From Brachionus koreanus (lineage: Eukaryota; Rotifera; Eurotatoria; Ploima; Brachionidae), in NCBI GenBank assembly GCA_016987375.1, contig PJRA01000519.1, positions 885,617 through 946,324 of the forward strand: a stretch of DNA of 60,708 nt, given 5' to 3'. The translations under genes were made by a program, and so were the position numbers. The notes under the pieces were generated by a model. The model saw only the letters and a program-made list of their open reading frames with translations, ran no database searches and was not told the origin of the DNA. How positions within the stretch are numbered: position 1 is the first letter of the stretch; each line of letters starts with the position of its first letter. This document shows positions 1 through 11,559 of this stretch, one piece after another.

Positions 1-129
1 GCAATACATTAATGGTGTCATATGAGGACAATTTCGGTCTTAGTAAGAGGTCAATTAAAAGGCCATAATGATAAATTTTGAAAATAAATTTCAGAAAAAA
101 TATCAATTTTATAAACTAGAAAAAAATGC

Positions 130-1561
130 TTTTATCCTCTAAATTTCGCTTTTATATCATATTTTGTTCATCATTTTTTTTCTAAATCAATATTAGGACA
201 ACCATTTTTGGCCACCCGTTAATAAAAGTTGTTTTCTTCTTAAACTAATTTTCAACTAAAGTATAACTTAAAAAAAAAATATCAGCTGTAACACAGTATC
301 CTTTATTATTGTAATAAGTTTTTCAACAACAAAATCACCCTGGAGTTTGTCATTTGCTCTGTCACTCTTTTAGCCTAAGTAAGGAAACCCATTAAGGATA
401 TATTTTGTCTCAATATCAGACAAGATCCAACTTTTAATCCCAAATTTATCAGGCTTATTCGGCATATACTGAATAAAAAAACACCGATTTTTGCTTGGCA
501 ATAATTGTTCATCAACAGTCAGATGTAAACATGGCCTAAAGCAAGCTTGAGAATTTTCTATAAATTTATCCCATATTTAGTGAGCCATGCAGAATTTATC
601 AGTATCCACTCGTTCTGAACGAGTTAATGTGATGTCAAATGAAAAATTTTTCAAAACAAGAAAAAACTTATCTCTTGACATAAATTTTCCAATCATACTG
701 ACTCCATAAAGTTTTGATCACATGCTTGGACAGGGACATTTAGGCATAATACACCTCTTGCATAAAGGATATCGATAAAAGCTAATAAATCTACTTTTTT
801 AAAAAAAAGATTAGGATTCACAGCTTTCGAGTGACAATTGGTACAGTTCAATATTAAATTTAGCTTTGACATATCAAAAATCATGAAAAATGCTGACAGT
901 TTGGTCTCATTTATTTGACGCGTAGCATAGCTTGTTTGTCCAATATTCTCATTAAAATTTAACTTCATTCTTATACTTGTCTCTTTTCCGTTATTCAATC
1001 TTCCCCATATCGTTCCATTTTTGAAGTTTTATCGATGTTAGTTGTTTCTTCGTGTACAGGTTCTTCATTACCTGAGCCTTCATCTAAGTCATATTCAGAA
1101 GAAGGGTGATTTACTGTCTTCTTTCTTCAAAATATTCATTAATCTCATCATTTATCTAATAATTATTAGCATCATCAGTATCGTCGATAATTCTTAGATG
1201 TTCAAGAGTTTCTAAAACTGCTTTTCTTCTTGACATGGTTCAAAAATTTTTTTTAAATAAAGAAATTAATTGAATTAACTTCAGTTTGGATTTAAAAACA
1301 TAATTAGCCTTTATTTAATCTATTTTACAAAAAAAAAGAAACTATTTTTGAGGGGTCCTAAAACTCCTCTTCGGGTTTAACGTATACATTTTTTTTTGGA
1401 ATAAAAATAAAATTATTTTGTAAAAATTAATTTTTTTTAATATTTTCTCATTCTAGTTGTGATGAAAAAAAAAATTTTCAAAAAAGATTAATTTTGTGGA
1501 ACAAAAAGGAAAAGAAAAACCAAAAAGGGTCGAAAAAATTCCTCAGGTTTTTGAGTGTTAA
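130..1561 (-). pseudogene. piggyBac transposase relic with one terminal repeat
   Basis: Decayed DNA transposon read on the minus strand. An N-terminal piece begins near 1237 (MSRRKAVLETLEHLRIIDD) and is followed by an acidic stretch. An open segment at 998-693 carries the piggyBac-like start of the transposase domain (DLLAFIDILYARGVL). At about 580-370 another frame reads LHLTVDEQLLPSKNRCFF and then KPDKFGIKSWILSDIETKY. These match the first catalytic-Asp block (TxDEQL) and the KPxKFGIK block of DDE_Tnp_1_7. Traces of the DNFFTS region follow down to about 130. Several frameshifts and stops separate the blocks, so no active enzyme is made. At 1541-1561 the sequence ends in TTTTTGAGTG next to TTAA, the piggyBac target. 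The left boundary is not resolved. The family call is from recognised motifs, not a search. Confidence 0.75.
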
Positions 1562-1893
1562 TTAAGGAAAACATTCGAACTATTTTCAGATTTGAATACA
1601 AACCAAACTACATAATGGCAGACTTTGCTGATGAAATTAATCTTGGAATTGAAAGAATTTTAAATTCTAAACGTCTTTCTTGTTAGGGCTCATGTATATA
1701 AAAAAGAACTATCGGATGATCTTAATAAGTAACAATTGTCATTCTTAGATATAAATTTAAAGCAAATTGGTTAATGTTTTACAGAAAATGGGGAGATTTT
1801 AAAGACAAAAATAGAAAAAAAAAGAAACTGAAATGAAGCACTTAATATCTTAAAATAAATGGAAAATAAAAATAAAAAACAAGAAAAAAGTTG
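1562..1893. other. AT-rich spacer with a 23-codon ORF
   Basis: Between the piggyBac relic and the MULE relic. A short plus-strand ORF at about 1615-1686 begins MADFADEINLGIERILNSK and stops after 23 codons. It reads like the first codons of a transposon-encoded protein, but this is unproven. Nothing else is recognisable. Confidence 0.25.
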
Positions 1894-3075
1894 TCAATTA
1901 TGAATAAAATCGAAATAACTATAAATACTTTTAAGATAGTGAATTGTATCTGAATCGTTGTATTTTTCGACGGTTCGTTTGATTATTTGATCACGAATAC
2001 GTTGATTCTTTCGTTGAGTGTTCGGAACGCCATTATCCATGTGATTTAAAATCTCGTTCCACTTTATCTTGCACTTCAACTATATGCTGGATAAATACTG
2101 GTGTTTGTGGATGAGAAATTGCAACTCTCTTATTGAAAACTCGATGCCAAGCTTCTAATCAATTGATGGTCTGGACGAATCAGACAGAACATTATTCCAA
2201 ACTACTTATTCCAAACACTGATTTGAAAAAAAGGTTCTTTGCGGTCCTTTTTTTTTCGTCGACGACCAACGCCTTCTTGTGGAACAACTTCTCCGATATA
2301 GTTGGTCTCTAAATAATCATAAGGTAAGTCTAATTCGGAAGGAAATCTTTCTCGATTATTTCAAAAACATTTACTGCGTCATCGACTGGGACAGACGCTA
2401 TGGCAAAAAAATATTTCATGTGTTTTTTGCAGTCCTCATTTTAACTGTATATGCTTCCGCATAGTTTGAGTGAGATGAAATAAACAATTTTTGATATTTG
2501 ATTGTCTAAAAACGGAACTTCCAGCATTCATTGCGCCTTTTTCGAAATCCGTCAAAATGGTCTTTGGATTAGTTCTGGTTTAGTTTCTAAAAAGTTTTCG
2601 TAAACCCTGGTATATGTAAGTTCTGTCTTGTTTTCTAGCAATCAGATTACAAGTGGAAAAGATTTATCGCTAGTTTTGGCATGAATATTCCAGGATTGGA
2701 TGAATAAAAGTGGAACTGTCCTAAAATTACCATCCGCAAACCAGTCTCGCGATTCCGATAATACTTTCAGATTTTTTTTTGTGAAAAAGATGATAATACG
2801 GGCCTTTTCATTATCGTCGTCATGATAATCCCATGAAAGAAATCGTTGTCCCGGTGCTGTAAATTTTAAATCTTCCGGGATCCTTAGATCAATTTTAAGG
2901 TTGTTGTTTAGAATTCTTCTGCCGATTTCTATTGATTGTTCTTGTGAGTGCGCTGTCGGCTGGGAAATGAGACAATATTTCTAATGCAAGTTCACGAGTC
3001 TGTTATTTACAATAGTTGATGGCATACTCCGGGAAGTGGTTGCTACTTCCTTGATACTTGATGTTATGATAGCTT
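1894..3075 (-). pseudogene. Mutator-like (MULE) transposase relic
   Basis: The minus strand from about 3075 downwards gives, across several frames, the ordered blocks of a MULE transposase. They are a leading segment with NNNLKIDLRIPEDLKFT, the catalytic-region block WFADGNFRTVPLLF, then TELTYTRVYENFLETKPEL. Next comes a block with an Asp-to-stop change before FEKGAQ/AMNA-like residues, then AWHRVFNKRVAISHPQTPVF and VEVQDKVERDFKSHG. The last open piece (61 codons, 2079-1894) ends the protein. The order and spacing follow the family, but at least four frameshifts or stops are present. A transposase source of this class fits the 8-9 bp target duplications of foldback elements elsewhere in the window, but a direct link is inference. 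Confidence 0.72.
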
Positions 3076-3894
3076 GTAACTTATCAAGCCTAAATATGGA
3101 GCTAGTAATCATATATAAAATTTATTATTCTATAGACTTAATTTTGTTTTTAATGAAAAAAATTTTTTTCTTTATTAAAGAGTATTTTTTTAAAAATTCA
3201 TTTTAATTTTACATAAGTATTTTTAGACAAAAAAGGATTTTTAAATTAAGAGTATTTTTTGATTGCAAAACGATTTTTATATCTCAAGAGTATTTTTAGA
3301 AAGCAATGAGAAATTTTAGAAAAAGAGGATTTTTGGTGAAAGAAAAATTCATTTTCTTACTGAAAAAGTCTTTTTTTTTAAATTTTTGTAGTTAATTAAT
3401 TCATATCTTAATTTAGCAGTAAAAATCTGTAATCTAAAATATTGCTGCTCTTAATTGGGACTAATTAAAAAAAAAAAAAAAAGTTAAATTTTTAAATATA
3501 TTTTTTTATTTATCAGAATTTCAGATCCCAAAAATTTTTTTTTTTATTTTTTTATATTAGAAGATAAACAATTTTATGAATTTTGATATAATTTAATTAT
3601 TTAGAATGCATTGATTTATTTATTTTTTTCACCAACCGATAAAAATTAGTAAAAATTTTAAAATTCAAATTTTTAAATTTAAAAAGATAAAAATTAGTGA
3701 TAGATACATGATAGAAAATAATTAAACATTCATAATAACTAACATTTAAATCTTTTCACAAAAAGAGATTTTTTATGAATCTCCATTTTTAGCTAAGATT
3801 TTAAACAAAATAGAAATAATCGTTTACCATGGGTAATTCTCTAGTTCTTTTTGAATTTTTAGATATCCAGTTTAAAATCAGTTTTTCTCGACGG
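3076..3894. repeat. AT-rich spacer with degenerate AAGAGTATTTTT copies
   Basis: No gene is visible. Between about 3170 and 3335 the motif AAGAGTATTTTT or a near variant recurs about four times at irregular 35-70 bp spacing, suggesting a decayed tandem repeat. The rest is poly-A/poly-T rich sequence downstream of the 7TM gene. Confidence 0.35.
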
Positions 3895-6249
3895 TTAATT
3901 TTTTTTAGCAAAAAACAATTTTCTTAATTTTTTATCGCTACCAAAATAGTAGAGGAAATTTAAAATATTACTCAAAATAAAAGTGTGCTGAGCAAAATCA
4001 TTCATTAGATAATTAAAATTAAATCTTTCACAAATAACTTGTAAAAAAAAATGAAGTTTAGTATGCAAAACCAATATATTGATTAATCCATAATATCGGA
4101 GGAATAAATATATTGGTGAAAACAATTCGGGTAATTTTAAAAATAAATTTAGAGTAATTATAAAAATAGTATGATTAATTAATTTAGTATTTAAATTGGG
4201 CTTTGAATTTAGTTTCATTTTTTTTCTTATAAAATTACTTTTTTTCGAAGACTTATTTAATTTAGTAATCATAATAACATCAATTATCAAATTTGTGAAT
4301 ATAAAAAAAATGCTGTTAACAAAATTTTTGATCAATAGCATTGATTTCAAAAAATCTACCAAATTTTGATAAAGAGTGAGATTGTCGATTAGAAAAAAAG
4401 CTGGATAATCATCATATATATTGTATTTGTTGATTTTGTGTACAAATAAGCCAATACTGCTAACAAAAAATGCACAAAAGAAAGTAAGTATAGCTAATTT
4501 TATAAAATGATTCAAAAGCATTTTGCCCAATAGACTAGAATTTTTATTTTCAATGATTAAAAGTCGACACACTATAAAGCTTAATATTGTTGCATTAATG
4601 CAAAATTTTATTATGCTCTGACCAAAATCAATGAAAAATATTTGATAATATTGAACAAGAACAATGGTGTAAATCTTTGAGCAAAAAAATCCATTCACAT
4701 TTGAACATTTATTCATTAGACTGAATAAATCGATTAAACTATAAGCCGAGCTGAGAACAGCATGACTTTTTATCAAATTAAATTGAGTCTTTTTGATAGA
4801 ATTTTTTTCTTCGAAATTTCTAGAAACTATCAAAGTTCCAATGCTTAAAGCTAGTACAAATAATGATAAAAATGGTGTTAAAATAGCTGAAATTAAATCA
4901 TCAATAAAAGCAATTAAAATTTTTATATCATACACAGTTAGTTTAATTTTTTTGCTATTGAAATTTTTATTTTGACATCTTTGAATTTTTGATTCAAAAT
5001 CACACATTTTAATTGAAAAATTGTCAAAACGACCATAGTCAAGCTCCCACGAAAAGTCAAAATAGCTTGGTATTTGTGTTTGTTTAAAATCTAGATAGTG
5101 CTTGGCTATCCATTTAAATGTGCAAGTGTACTCATAGGATGATTTTTTTTTAATGCGATCATTTACACTCAAAAGAACCATTTGAGAGAATGGAAAGTTA
5201 ACATAGATACAAAAATCTGCTTCTGGAAATACTTCATTTACAGTGAGTTGCTCATAGGACTGTTGGTTTGAACTGTATGCTATGTTTATATGAAAAGTTC
5301 GGTTTTTATTCATATATAAACAAGTCTTATTTGACATATTCACATTGAGACCATGATTGAGCCAATTAAGCCACTCTATACCACTGTGAAAAAGAGCTCT
5401 AGCATAGAAAATATCAATCTGAATAAATCTTAAATGTTTAAAATAAAAGAATAAATTCTTTTGCGCTAATTTTATTTTTCCAAATAAATAGATTTCTTCA
5501 GTATATTTGAATATATGTGGATTTAGTATTTCAATTGATAAATAAATATTTTCTGCAAGAAAAAAATCAACTTTTTTAACGATCGTATTGAGATCAATTT
5601 TTTCTTTAATTAATAAAAATTGAATAAAATTTTTTTTATAAAATGTGTTTGATAAGTATTGAAAAGACAAATATTTAATGTAAATATTTGAAAATAGTAG
5701 GGGACAAATTTTTTTAAAATAAATACTTCCTTTACCAAGTATAAGCTGATCTATTTGAGCTTTTTTTTTTAAAATTAAACTTCTGTTGCACGATTCAAAA
5801 CCAAACACATCAAACTTAATCTTAATTAACCTAATAATTACACTATATCCATCAATTGATTCCATTTGAAAAAGATTCTCATTGAAGCCTTTGATAAATG
5901 AATAAACAATTGATGCTTGGTAAAGTTTTGTATCGTGCAAAAACTTAATTGTATTAATTAATGATTGATTGTTTAAAATTTGTCCATAGGCTTTAAAATG
6001 TATTAGTGGTGTTAGATATATATCGTTTTGGCACTCTTTAGTTGGATTAAAGAATAAAGAAAGTTTTAAATTTGTGCACAAAATAAGACTGTACTCAGTA
6101 CCTATTTCGCATGATCCATTATTAAAGCAGCTGTAAATTTTTTGCGTATTTACATAAAAAAATTTAATAAAAATAAACAATAGAATCATTAAAAATCGAT
6201 ATCTAAAAAAAATAATTAAATTTTGTATCCACTCCAAGTTTTTAACCAT
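3895..6249 (-). CDS. Divergent 7TM receptor-like protein, single exon
   Basis: A 784-codon uninterrupted ORF, the longest in the window. It has a hydrophobic N-terminal segment at about residues 10-33 (signal peptide or anchor; Met21 is an alternative start). A Cys- and Asn-rich region of roughly 415 residues follows. The block EADFCIYVNFPFSQMVLL (344-361) is followed by a second short block, YTCTFKWIAKHY (374-385). A C-terminal module has about seven hydrophobic spans near 452-476, 492-512, 530-562, 583-604, 638-662, 690-716 and 744-768. The last span ends NILNFLYYFGSDKKLRKLFF, resembling the TM7/helix-8 end of rhodopsin-type receptors (polar residue, then Y, then basic F). The expected topology is a plasma-membrane receptor with a large ectodomain; the ligand is unknown. 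It is intronless and intact despite very AT-biased codons. A lineage-expanded chemoreceptor-like family is plausible, but no named family is proven. Confidence 0.72.
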   Translation of the reverse strand: MVKNLEWIQNLIIFFRYRFLMILLFIFIKFFYVNTQKIYSCFNNGSCEIGTEYSLILCTNLKLSLFFNPTKECQNDIYLTPLIHFKAYGQILNNQSLINTIKFLHDTKLYQASIVYSFIKGFNENLFQMESIDGYSVIIRLIKIKFDVFGFESCNRSLILKKKAQIDQLILGKGSIYFKKICPLLFSNIYIKYLSFQYLSNTFYKKNFIQFLLIKEKIDLNTIVKKVDFFLAENIYLSIEILNPHIFKYTEEIYLFGKIKLAQKNLFFYFKHLRFIQIDIFYARALFHSGIEWLNWLNHGLNVNMSNKTCLYMNKNRTFHINIAYSSNQQSYEQLTVNEVFPEADFCIYVNFPFSQMVLLSVNDRIKKKSSYEYTCTFKWIAKHYLDFKQTQIPSYFDFSWELDYGRFDNFSIKMCDFESKIQRCQNKNFNSKKIKLTVYDIKILIAFIDDLISAILTPFLSLFVLALSIGTLIVSRNFEEKNSIKKTQFNLIKSHAVLSSAYSLIDLFSLMNKCSNVNGFFCSKIYTIVLVQYYQIFFIDFGQSIIKFCINATILSFIVCRLLIIENKNSSLLGKMLLNHFIKLAILTFFCAFFVSSIGLFVHKINKYNIYDDYPAFFLIDNLTLYQNLVDFLKSMLLIKNFVNSIFFIFTNLIIDVIMITKLNKSSKKSNFIRKKMKLNSKPNLNTKLINHTIFIITLNLFLKLPELFSPIYLFLRYYGLINILVLHTKLHFFLQVICERFNFNYLMNDFAQHTFILSNILNFLYYFGSDKKLRKLFFAKKN

Positions 6250-7882
6250 TTATAAAGACAAAGATTAACAAAACATTAACAAAAACTTTAATCTTTGATT
6301 AAAAAATAAACTAAATGAAAAAAAATGAATCAAACTAAAACAAAACAAAAAAAAATTCAAATAATAAATTTTCAATAGTATCAAAATTATTATTTTTCTA
6401 ATATTTTAATTTTAATTTAATAAATAAAAATATAAGATGTGTAAATTTTAAAGGCTAGCTGAGATTATGTCAGACATGACTGTCATGTATTGTCTGATCT
6501 ACGATTGTCAGATAGCTATGTTAAATAATTTAACTAACTGTTTGATAAAAAATAACTAAGTTGAATATGGGTAAGTTATGAATTTTTCTTTTAAAATAAA
6601 TTGATATTTTAATTGTAGCTTTATGGAAGTATTTTAATTTTAACTTTTTTTTCTTTCCTTAAATGAATGTGTTTTCTTGTGGGTTCTATGAGGGAAAGGA
6701 AAGAAATGAAAACAAATCGCAAGCATATGCCGTAATGATTCAAACAGTGAAAGTCTCTTTCAAGAGTTTCTAAAAGAGTTTTATTTGGTCAAGTTAATTA
6801 CTTTAGTCTTGGATTGTAGTAGAAAATTATTTTATTTATAAAATTGATGACTTTTCTTTCTTATCTGATATTTTTTAACGAAATATCTGAGAGTTTGGAA
6901 AAAAATTTGATTATTTATATTTTAAATAACTGAAAAATTTTATTTTTCATATCAGACACTCTTATTTTATATCTGACAAAAAAATATTATCTCTTTTTAA
7001 AAGCTTTTTTATAAAATTTAATTTCTATCAAGAAATACTTAAATTTCAATTTTTAATAAATGGGTCTAAAAATCCCTTTTTAAAAATTATAAATATTTTA
7101 TTGTTAAAAATAGAAAACAATAAATAAAAGCCAAATGATTATTTATTTTTGCAAATTGCTATTGAAATGACACAGTAAAATTTTTGATCAAATTTGAAGC
7201 ATATTGAGTTTTAATTTGCAGCTTATTTTTTTACAAAAGAAAAGAATAGAAAATGGGTAGTTTCTCATGTGATGTAGATCTTGAATAGGATTTAATTTTT
7301 TTCAGTGTTTAAAAATAAATCAAACGTTTTGAGGCAATATAAAAATAACTAAGATTTTGAATTTTTGAATATTTTCTTAATTATCTTGACAAGATCAAAA
7401 ATCTGAAAAATTTAATATTGAAAAAAAATCAAAATCTTAATTGGATTAATTGAAGTGTCAACCATCTTTGTCACATTCCAAATTAAAATTGAAATTATTT
7501 CTCTTTTTTTTTAAATTTAATTTATACGAGGTTATAGATACCATATGAAATTTAAAAAATATGCAAAAGCCTTGTATAATCAAAAAGCAAAAAGTTTACG
7601 AAAATTTTTAAGAGAATATCCTTTATTAACCAGATGTCCCTCACTAAGTTAAACAGTTGGTCTAAAGAAGTGATTCAAAATCTTGGGCTAATTTGGGTGA
7701 TGAAATTTCGACTTAAATTTAAAATTTTGATAAGACATTAGGTCTACCAATTTTATTAAAATTGAATATTAAAGCATTAAATTTCTATTTATTACTTAAA
7801 TAAAATCATATAAATTTAAATTAATTTTGTTGTTTAATGGAAATTATCTGATTGCAATTTATGATATCTTTTTGATTAAATG

Positions 7883-7955
7883 CTTAAAATGTACCATTAA
7901 TCTCTGTTTAAAATCGATTTGTGAAAAATATTTCGTGTAAAATTATTATTGATTG
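7883..7955 (+). repeat. Direct repeat, copy 1
   Basis: Contains TGTACCATTAATCT, AATCGATTTGTGAAAAATA and TTTCGTGTAAA, closely matching 8570-8645 in the same orientation about 690 bp away. It may be a dispersed repeat or a local duplication. Confidence 0.6.
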
Positions 7956-8569
7956 AATAAATTACAAAATAAATATACTTCTGACTGATTAAATCCTCAT
8001 TTATCTAGTTAATTATTAAAAATAAAATTTACTAATGTTATAAATACATAAAGTTATAAAATTTTGTTAGATTATTGATTATAATTAAATTTTTTATTGA
8101 AAAAATTACCAAAGTATTCAATTTAAATATTTCATATTTTGAAACAAAATCTAAATAAATTCTTAATCACAAAAGTGTTTTCTCCACTTCTTGATTAGGA
8201 CATTGGTTGAATTAGGTTATCTTTTTTTCCTTATGTGTTGCATGTGGAGCATAGGGTCCTATACGATTTCTATGTAACTATCTAACTAAAATTCTTTGTT
8301 GATAAGAATATAGACCATACATTTCTTAAGTGTTATAGTTATATTTTTATTAAATGGATTCAATCACTTGTCTTTTCCTTTTTATAGATCTTTTATCTAT
8401 TTTTGAAATCGCCTAAAAGACGTTTATTGAAAATAATAAAAATCACACTAATAAAGCTGATTAGAAAATGATTTCCTTTTAACTTGAATTGATAAATTAT
8501 ATACAAGTTTTGTAAAATTAAGATCTTAATCATCATGAACCCTAATTGAAAGATTTCCTTGACAATATG

Positions 8570-8645
8570 TTAAATGTACCATTAATCTATGTTTCCAATC
8601 GATTTGTGAAAAATATTTCGTATAAATATCATTATTATAAATTGA
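8570..8645 (+). repeat. Direct repeat, copy 2
   Basis: The second copy of the repeat at 7883-7955. The shared core is TGTACCATTAATCT, then AATCGATTTGTGAAAAATA, then TTTCGT. Differences are scattered substitutions. Confidence 0.6.
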
Positions 8646-8890
8646 AATCTTTATGTAACAACTTCCCCTTTTTTTAAAAGGTTTATGATTATTTTACACT
8701 TTATTCAATCTTATAATGATTTTTAAAAGAAATGATTACTTTCAAGAAAAAAAGTGTGAATAAAACCCAGTTTAGTCTAGCTTGCCTTAGTAATCCTTAA
8801 TTAAGTATCAAAATTTCGTCTAATTAAATAGGTTGTCACTGGTTTCAATATAATTTATTGCATATAAATTCTTTTCTTTCTATTGAATGA

Positions 8891-9330
8891 TTGCTGCTTT
8901 CTCTAATAAAAATATATATTGATTTATCAATTCTTTCGTACCTATCAATAACAGTTAAAGGACATAGAGTGTGTTTTCTTGATCAAGATAATGGTTCGTC
9001 TACATGTAGTGCCAAACGGGAGGATCAATGTGAAAATAGCCCTGATGAACCAGTTGTAAATACTGATGCTTCCGGGAAATGCCGAATTGGAACATTTTTC
9101 TTCAAGTGCGAAAGCTGAATCTGTCCTTAAAAGAGTTTCAGGACCAAGCTTACCAAGTGGCTTCGCCATTGCTCATTGATAAAACTTCGCAATTGTTCAC
9201 CAACCAACTAAAAATGTAACCAAAGTATTTGCAGGAGAGGAAAATGAGGATAACAACCATAATTTACTTACCGACACAGTCAACCCAAAAGTAGTGAAAA
9301 ATCAATGGTTCTTTAAAGAATCATTATAAA
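8891..9330 (+). pseudogene. Unassigned broken coding-like segment
   Basis: A patch of higher GC with overlapping short open frames. The plus strand gives a 75-codon frame (Cys-rich, with SSTCSAKREDQCENSPDEP). A change of frame near 9095 would continue as SSSAKAESVLKRVSGPSLPS and then stop. A minus-strand frame of 74 codons covers the same DNA. The composition and the frame continuation suggest a decayed gene or transposon ORF. I do not recognise the family and cannot decide the strand with confidence. Confidence 0.25.
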
Positions 9331-9770
9331 ATCATCTGAAAATAAAATGAATGATGAAATTTTGGCGAAAATGTTGTTAGAAAAAATTTCAATAAAAAAA
9401 CATTACTCTTTTATTTTTCTTCATTTTAAATCTAACTTCATTTTTTTATGAAAATTTTTTTATTTCTAATCGGACTATCTTTTTCTGAAAATAAGAAAAC
9501 AAAAATATAACCAGTAATAAAAAAATTGTGTGAGAAATTTCCTTAAAAAATCGTTAATTTTTAACTAAAATCTAATTAAAATATTGATAGAAGAGTTTAA
9601 AAAGGTTAGATAAGAGATGTTTAATTCAAATATAACATAGGTTTTTTAATTTAAATATAACATATCTCATAGTTTAAAAAAGAATGAAAATAAAATATTT
9701 ATTCAAAAAAATATTTATTCTTAAAATATTAAAAAATTAAATATTTAAATAAAAAATATTTATTCTTTAC

Positions 9771-10010
9771 ATCAAAAAAACGTTTTCTCATTTTTTCCAT
9801 TTCGGGTGCATTAGCAACTAATTTCCAGTCTGAATTAACAGTGACTTCTTCTTCAGAAGATTCAATAATTTGAGTTGAGATTGATGGATTAGTTTGAGTT
9901 GACTGATTTGCATTGTCTTCAGGAATGGTAAGCTCAACTTTTGGACGTGTCTTAGAGAATGAATCATGTTCAAAAGTCGATTCGGATCTAGGCAATTTGC
10001 TTTGAGACAT
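9771..10010 (-). CDS. Possible first exon of a small acidic, Ser/Thr-rich protein
   Basis: From the ATG at 10010 (context AAAATGTC) the minus strand is open for 93 codons to 9729. The composition changes sharply at residue 80, where GAT|GTAAAG offers a phase-0 splice donor (exon end 9771). After that the frame reads low-complexity AT-rich codons. The 80 residues are disordered-looking, with many Ser, Thr, Glu and Gln, and end with a more structured VNSDWKLVANAPEMEKMRKR. GC is clearly above the flanks. No downstream exon was identified, so this could be a first exon, a tiny gene or a relic. An earlier in-frame Met lies at 10028. Confidence 0.4.
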
Positions 10011-10028
10011 TTTAAATTTTAGATTCAC

Positions 10029-11085
10029 AATTAACTAACAACTAATTAAGGACTTTATTTAATCAATTATCAAAATTTTAAGAAGCTTTAAGCTATTATT
10101 TTATATTGTGATTTTTTTGTCAAATCCTAGGATCGAACCTAAACTAAAACATCATAAAAAATTCATTTGTAATAAACAAATCGCATTTTGCATTTATAAT
10201 TTATTTGATTTCATTTATAAATTTTAATTATAACATTGGGCAATAAAAATTTACAGCTAAGTATTTGGAATTTTCAATATTTTTTTAGAAATATTTTGGT
10301 TTTGTCAAATTTTATTTGAAATTAGAACAAGAATCAACGCTTTATTAGTGTTTTACTTTTTTTTATGAATGCTTTTGATTAATTCTGTAAGTGCAACATA
10401 GTGTCTAAAGATTAATGGCAGTTTTTTTAAATTAAAAAAAGACATGTTCCTTAAATCAAAGGACTATGTAATATTTTTTTGCGAATGTAACTTAACTTCT
10501 TTTCTTCAAATAATTTTCTAATGAATTAGGCCAATGAAATTGCATATGTGCCTTTAAAATTGAGAGCATGTTTTTTTAATTAAAAAAAAAGGCCATTACA
10601 TTTTGAACACCCGTAACTAAGATCCATTAAAAGTCAATGTCTATGCCAAATTAATCCAAATTTAAATTATGACAAATTTCCATTGTTTTACCTAAATGTT
10701 CATAATAATGCATTTTTGAATGTTGCACCATATTGCATTTACAGAACTTGATTTTGATTTTTAACATTTTGATATGTTCTATTGTACTAAATTTCACAAA
10801 AACTTAAATCTTTTTATTAACAAATTACTTGTGTAAGCAAATTTTGCAGAACTAAGTATTTAATAATATGAAAATCAAAAAAAAATTTAAATTAAACACT
10901 AATTTTAATTAAAATACTATTAAATACTATTTCTTTTCAAATAATAATTTTTGCTTTAATTATTTCCAAAATATTTTAATTGATGGTTTTGCTGACACAA
11001 GTAAGGTCTACTAAGGGTGCCGTAAGCTTTTTGGCTACTTTTTTGTTTTTTTTAAATATAGAATAAGACAAAAAATATACATATA
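10029..11085. other. AT-rich spacer, nothing recognised
   Basis: No open frame with protein-like composition. It contains poly-T/poly-A palindromic runs around 10425-10440 and 10570-10590 (TTTTTTTAATTAAAAAAA type). Confidence 0.4.
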
Positions 11086-11214
11086 CTAAATATAGAAAAT
11101 ACTAAATATAGGTGTATTAACCAAATTCATTTTAATTGCAGTGAACACTTCATGGTATAATAAAATTTCGGTTAAATATTTTATATTTTTGTCAAAATTT
11201 TTCCGAAAAAAATT

Positions 11215-11430
11215 TTTAATTTTATTTTTTTTTAAAGATAACCATCTCAGAATATAGAGCATTGAATTCTCTATCTGAAAATGTGTCATAAATAAGATAC
11301 ACTCAATATAAGGCTGTAAAGTTTCAGACCCCCTATCCAAAACAAATAAATTTTTGACCCCCCCTAAAATTTTGGCTAACCCAAGGTTTTTATATACGTA
11401 GATTCTAAAAATGAGATCGAAATCCATATC
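11215..11430 (-). repeat. Dispersed repeat copy A (shared with about 48.2-48.4 kb)
   Basis: A minus-strand ORF of 113 codons reads RGSETLQPYIECILF, while the 48.2-48.4 kb copy reads RRTETLHPHIKYILF in the same orientation. At the DNA level both carry CTCTATC-GAAAA, AATAAGATA and TGTAAAGTTTCAG in the same order. I treat both as copies of one transposon-derived repeat rather than as genes. Confidence 0.55.
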
Positions 11431-11559
11431 TGAAGATAGTTTGGAAGTTTTGCATCGCGCAAACTTTAATAAAACTTAACAAATTATTAAAATTAACTTT
11501 TTAATTTAAAAGATAGTCAAAATTTTATGAAATAATCAACTTAGATATTAAAGACAGGC

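Larger units (their letters stand above)
6250..8890. other. Intergenic AT-rich DNA with a short direct repeat
   Basis: No coding region is supported. Two items stand out. Near 6470-6530 and 6950-6980 the heptamer TCAGACA and its complement TGTCTGA recur, partly as an imperfect palindrome. A direct repeat of about 70 bp (7883-7955 and 8570-8645) is listed separately. Confidence 0.4.

Noticed and set aside
2279..2464. 61-codon plus-strand ORF
   Set aside because: It is antisense to the MULE transposase relic, whose minus-strand blocks are recognisable.
8945..9169. 74-codon minus-strand ORF with a Cys-containing hydrophobic stretch
   Set aside because: It overlaps an equally plausible plus-strand frame; neither has a recognised family, so I did not call a gene.
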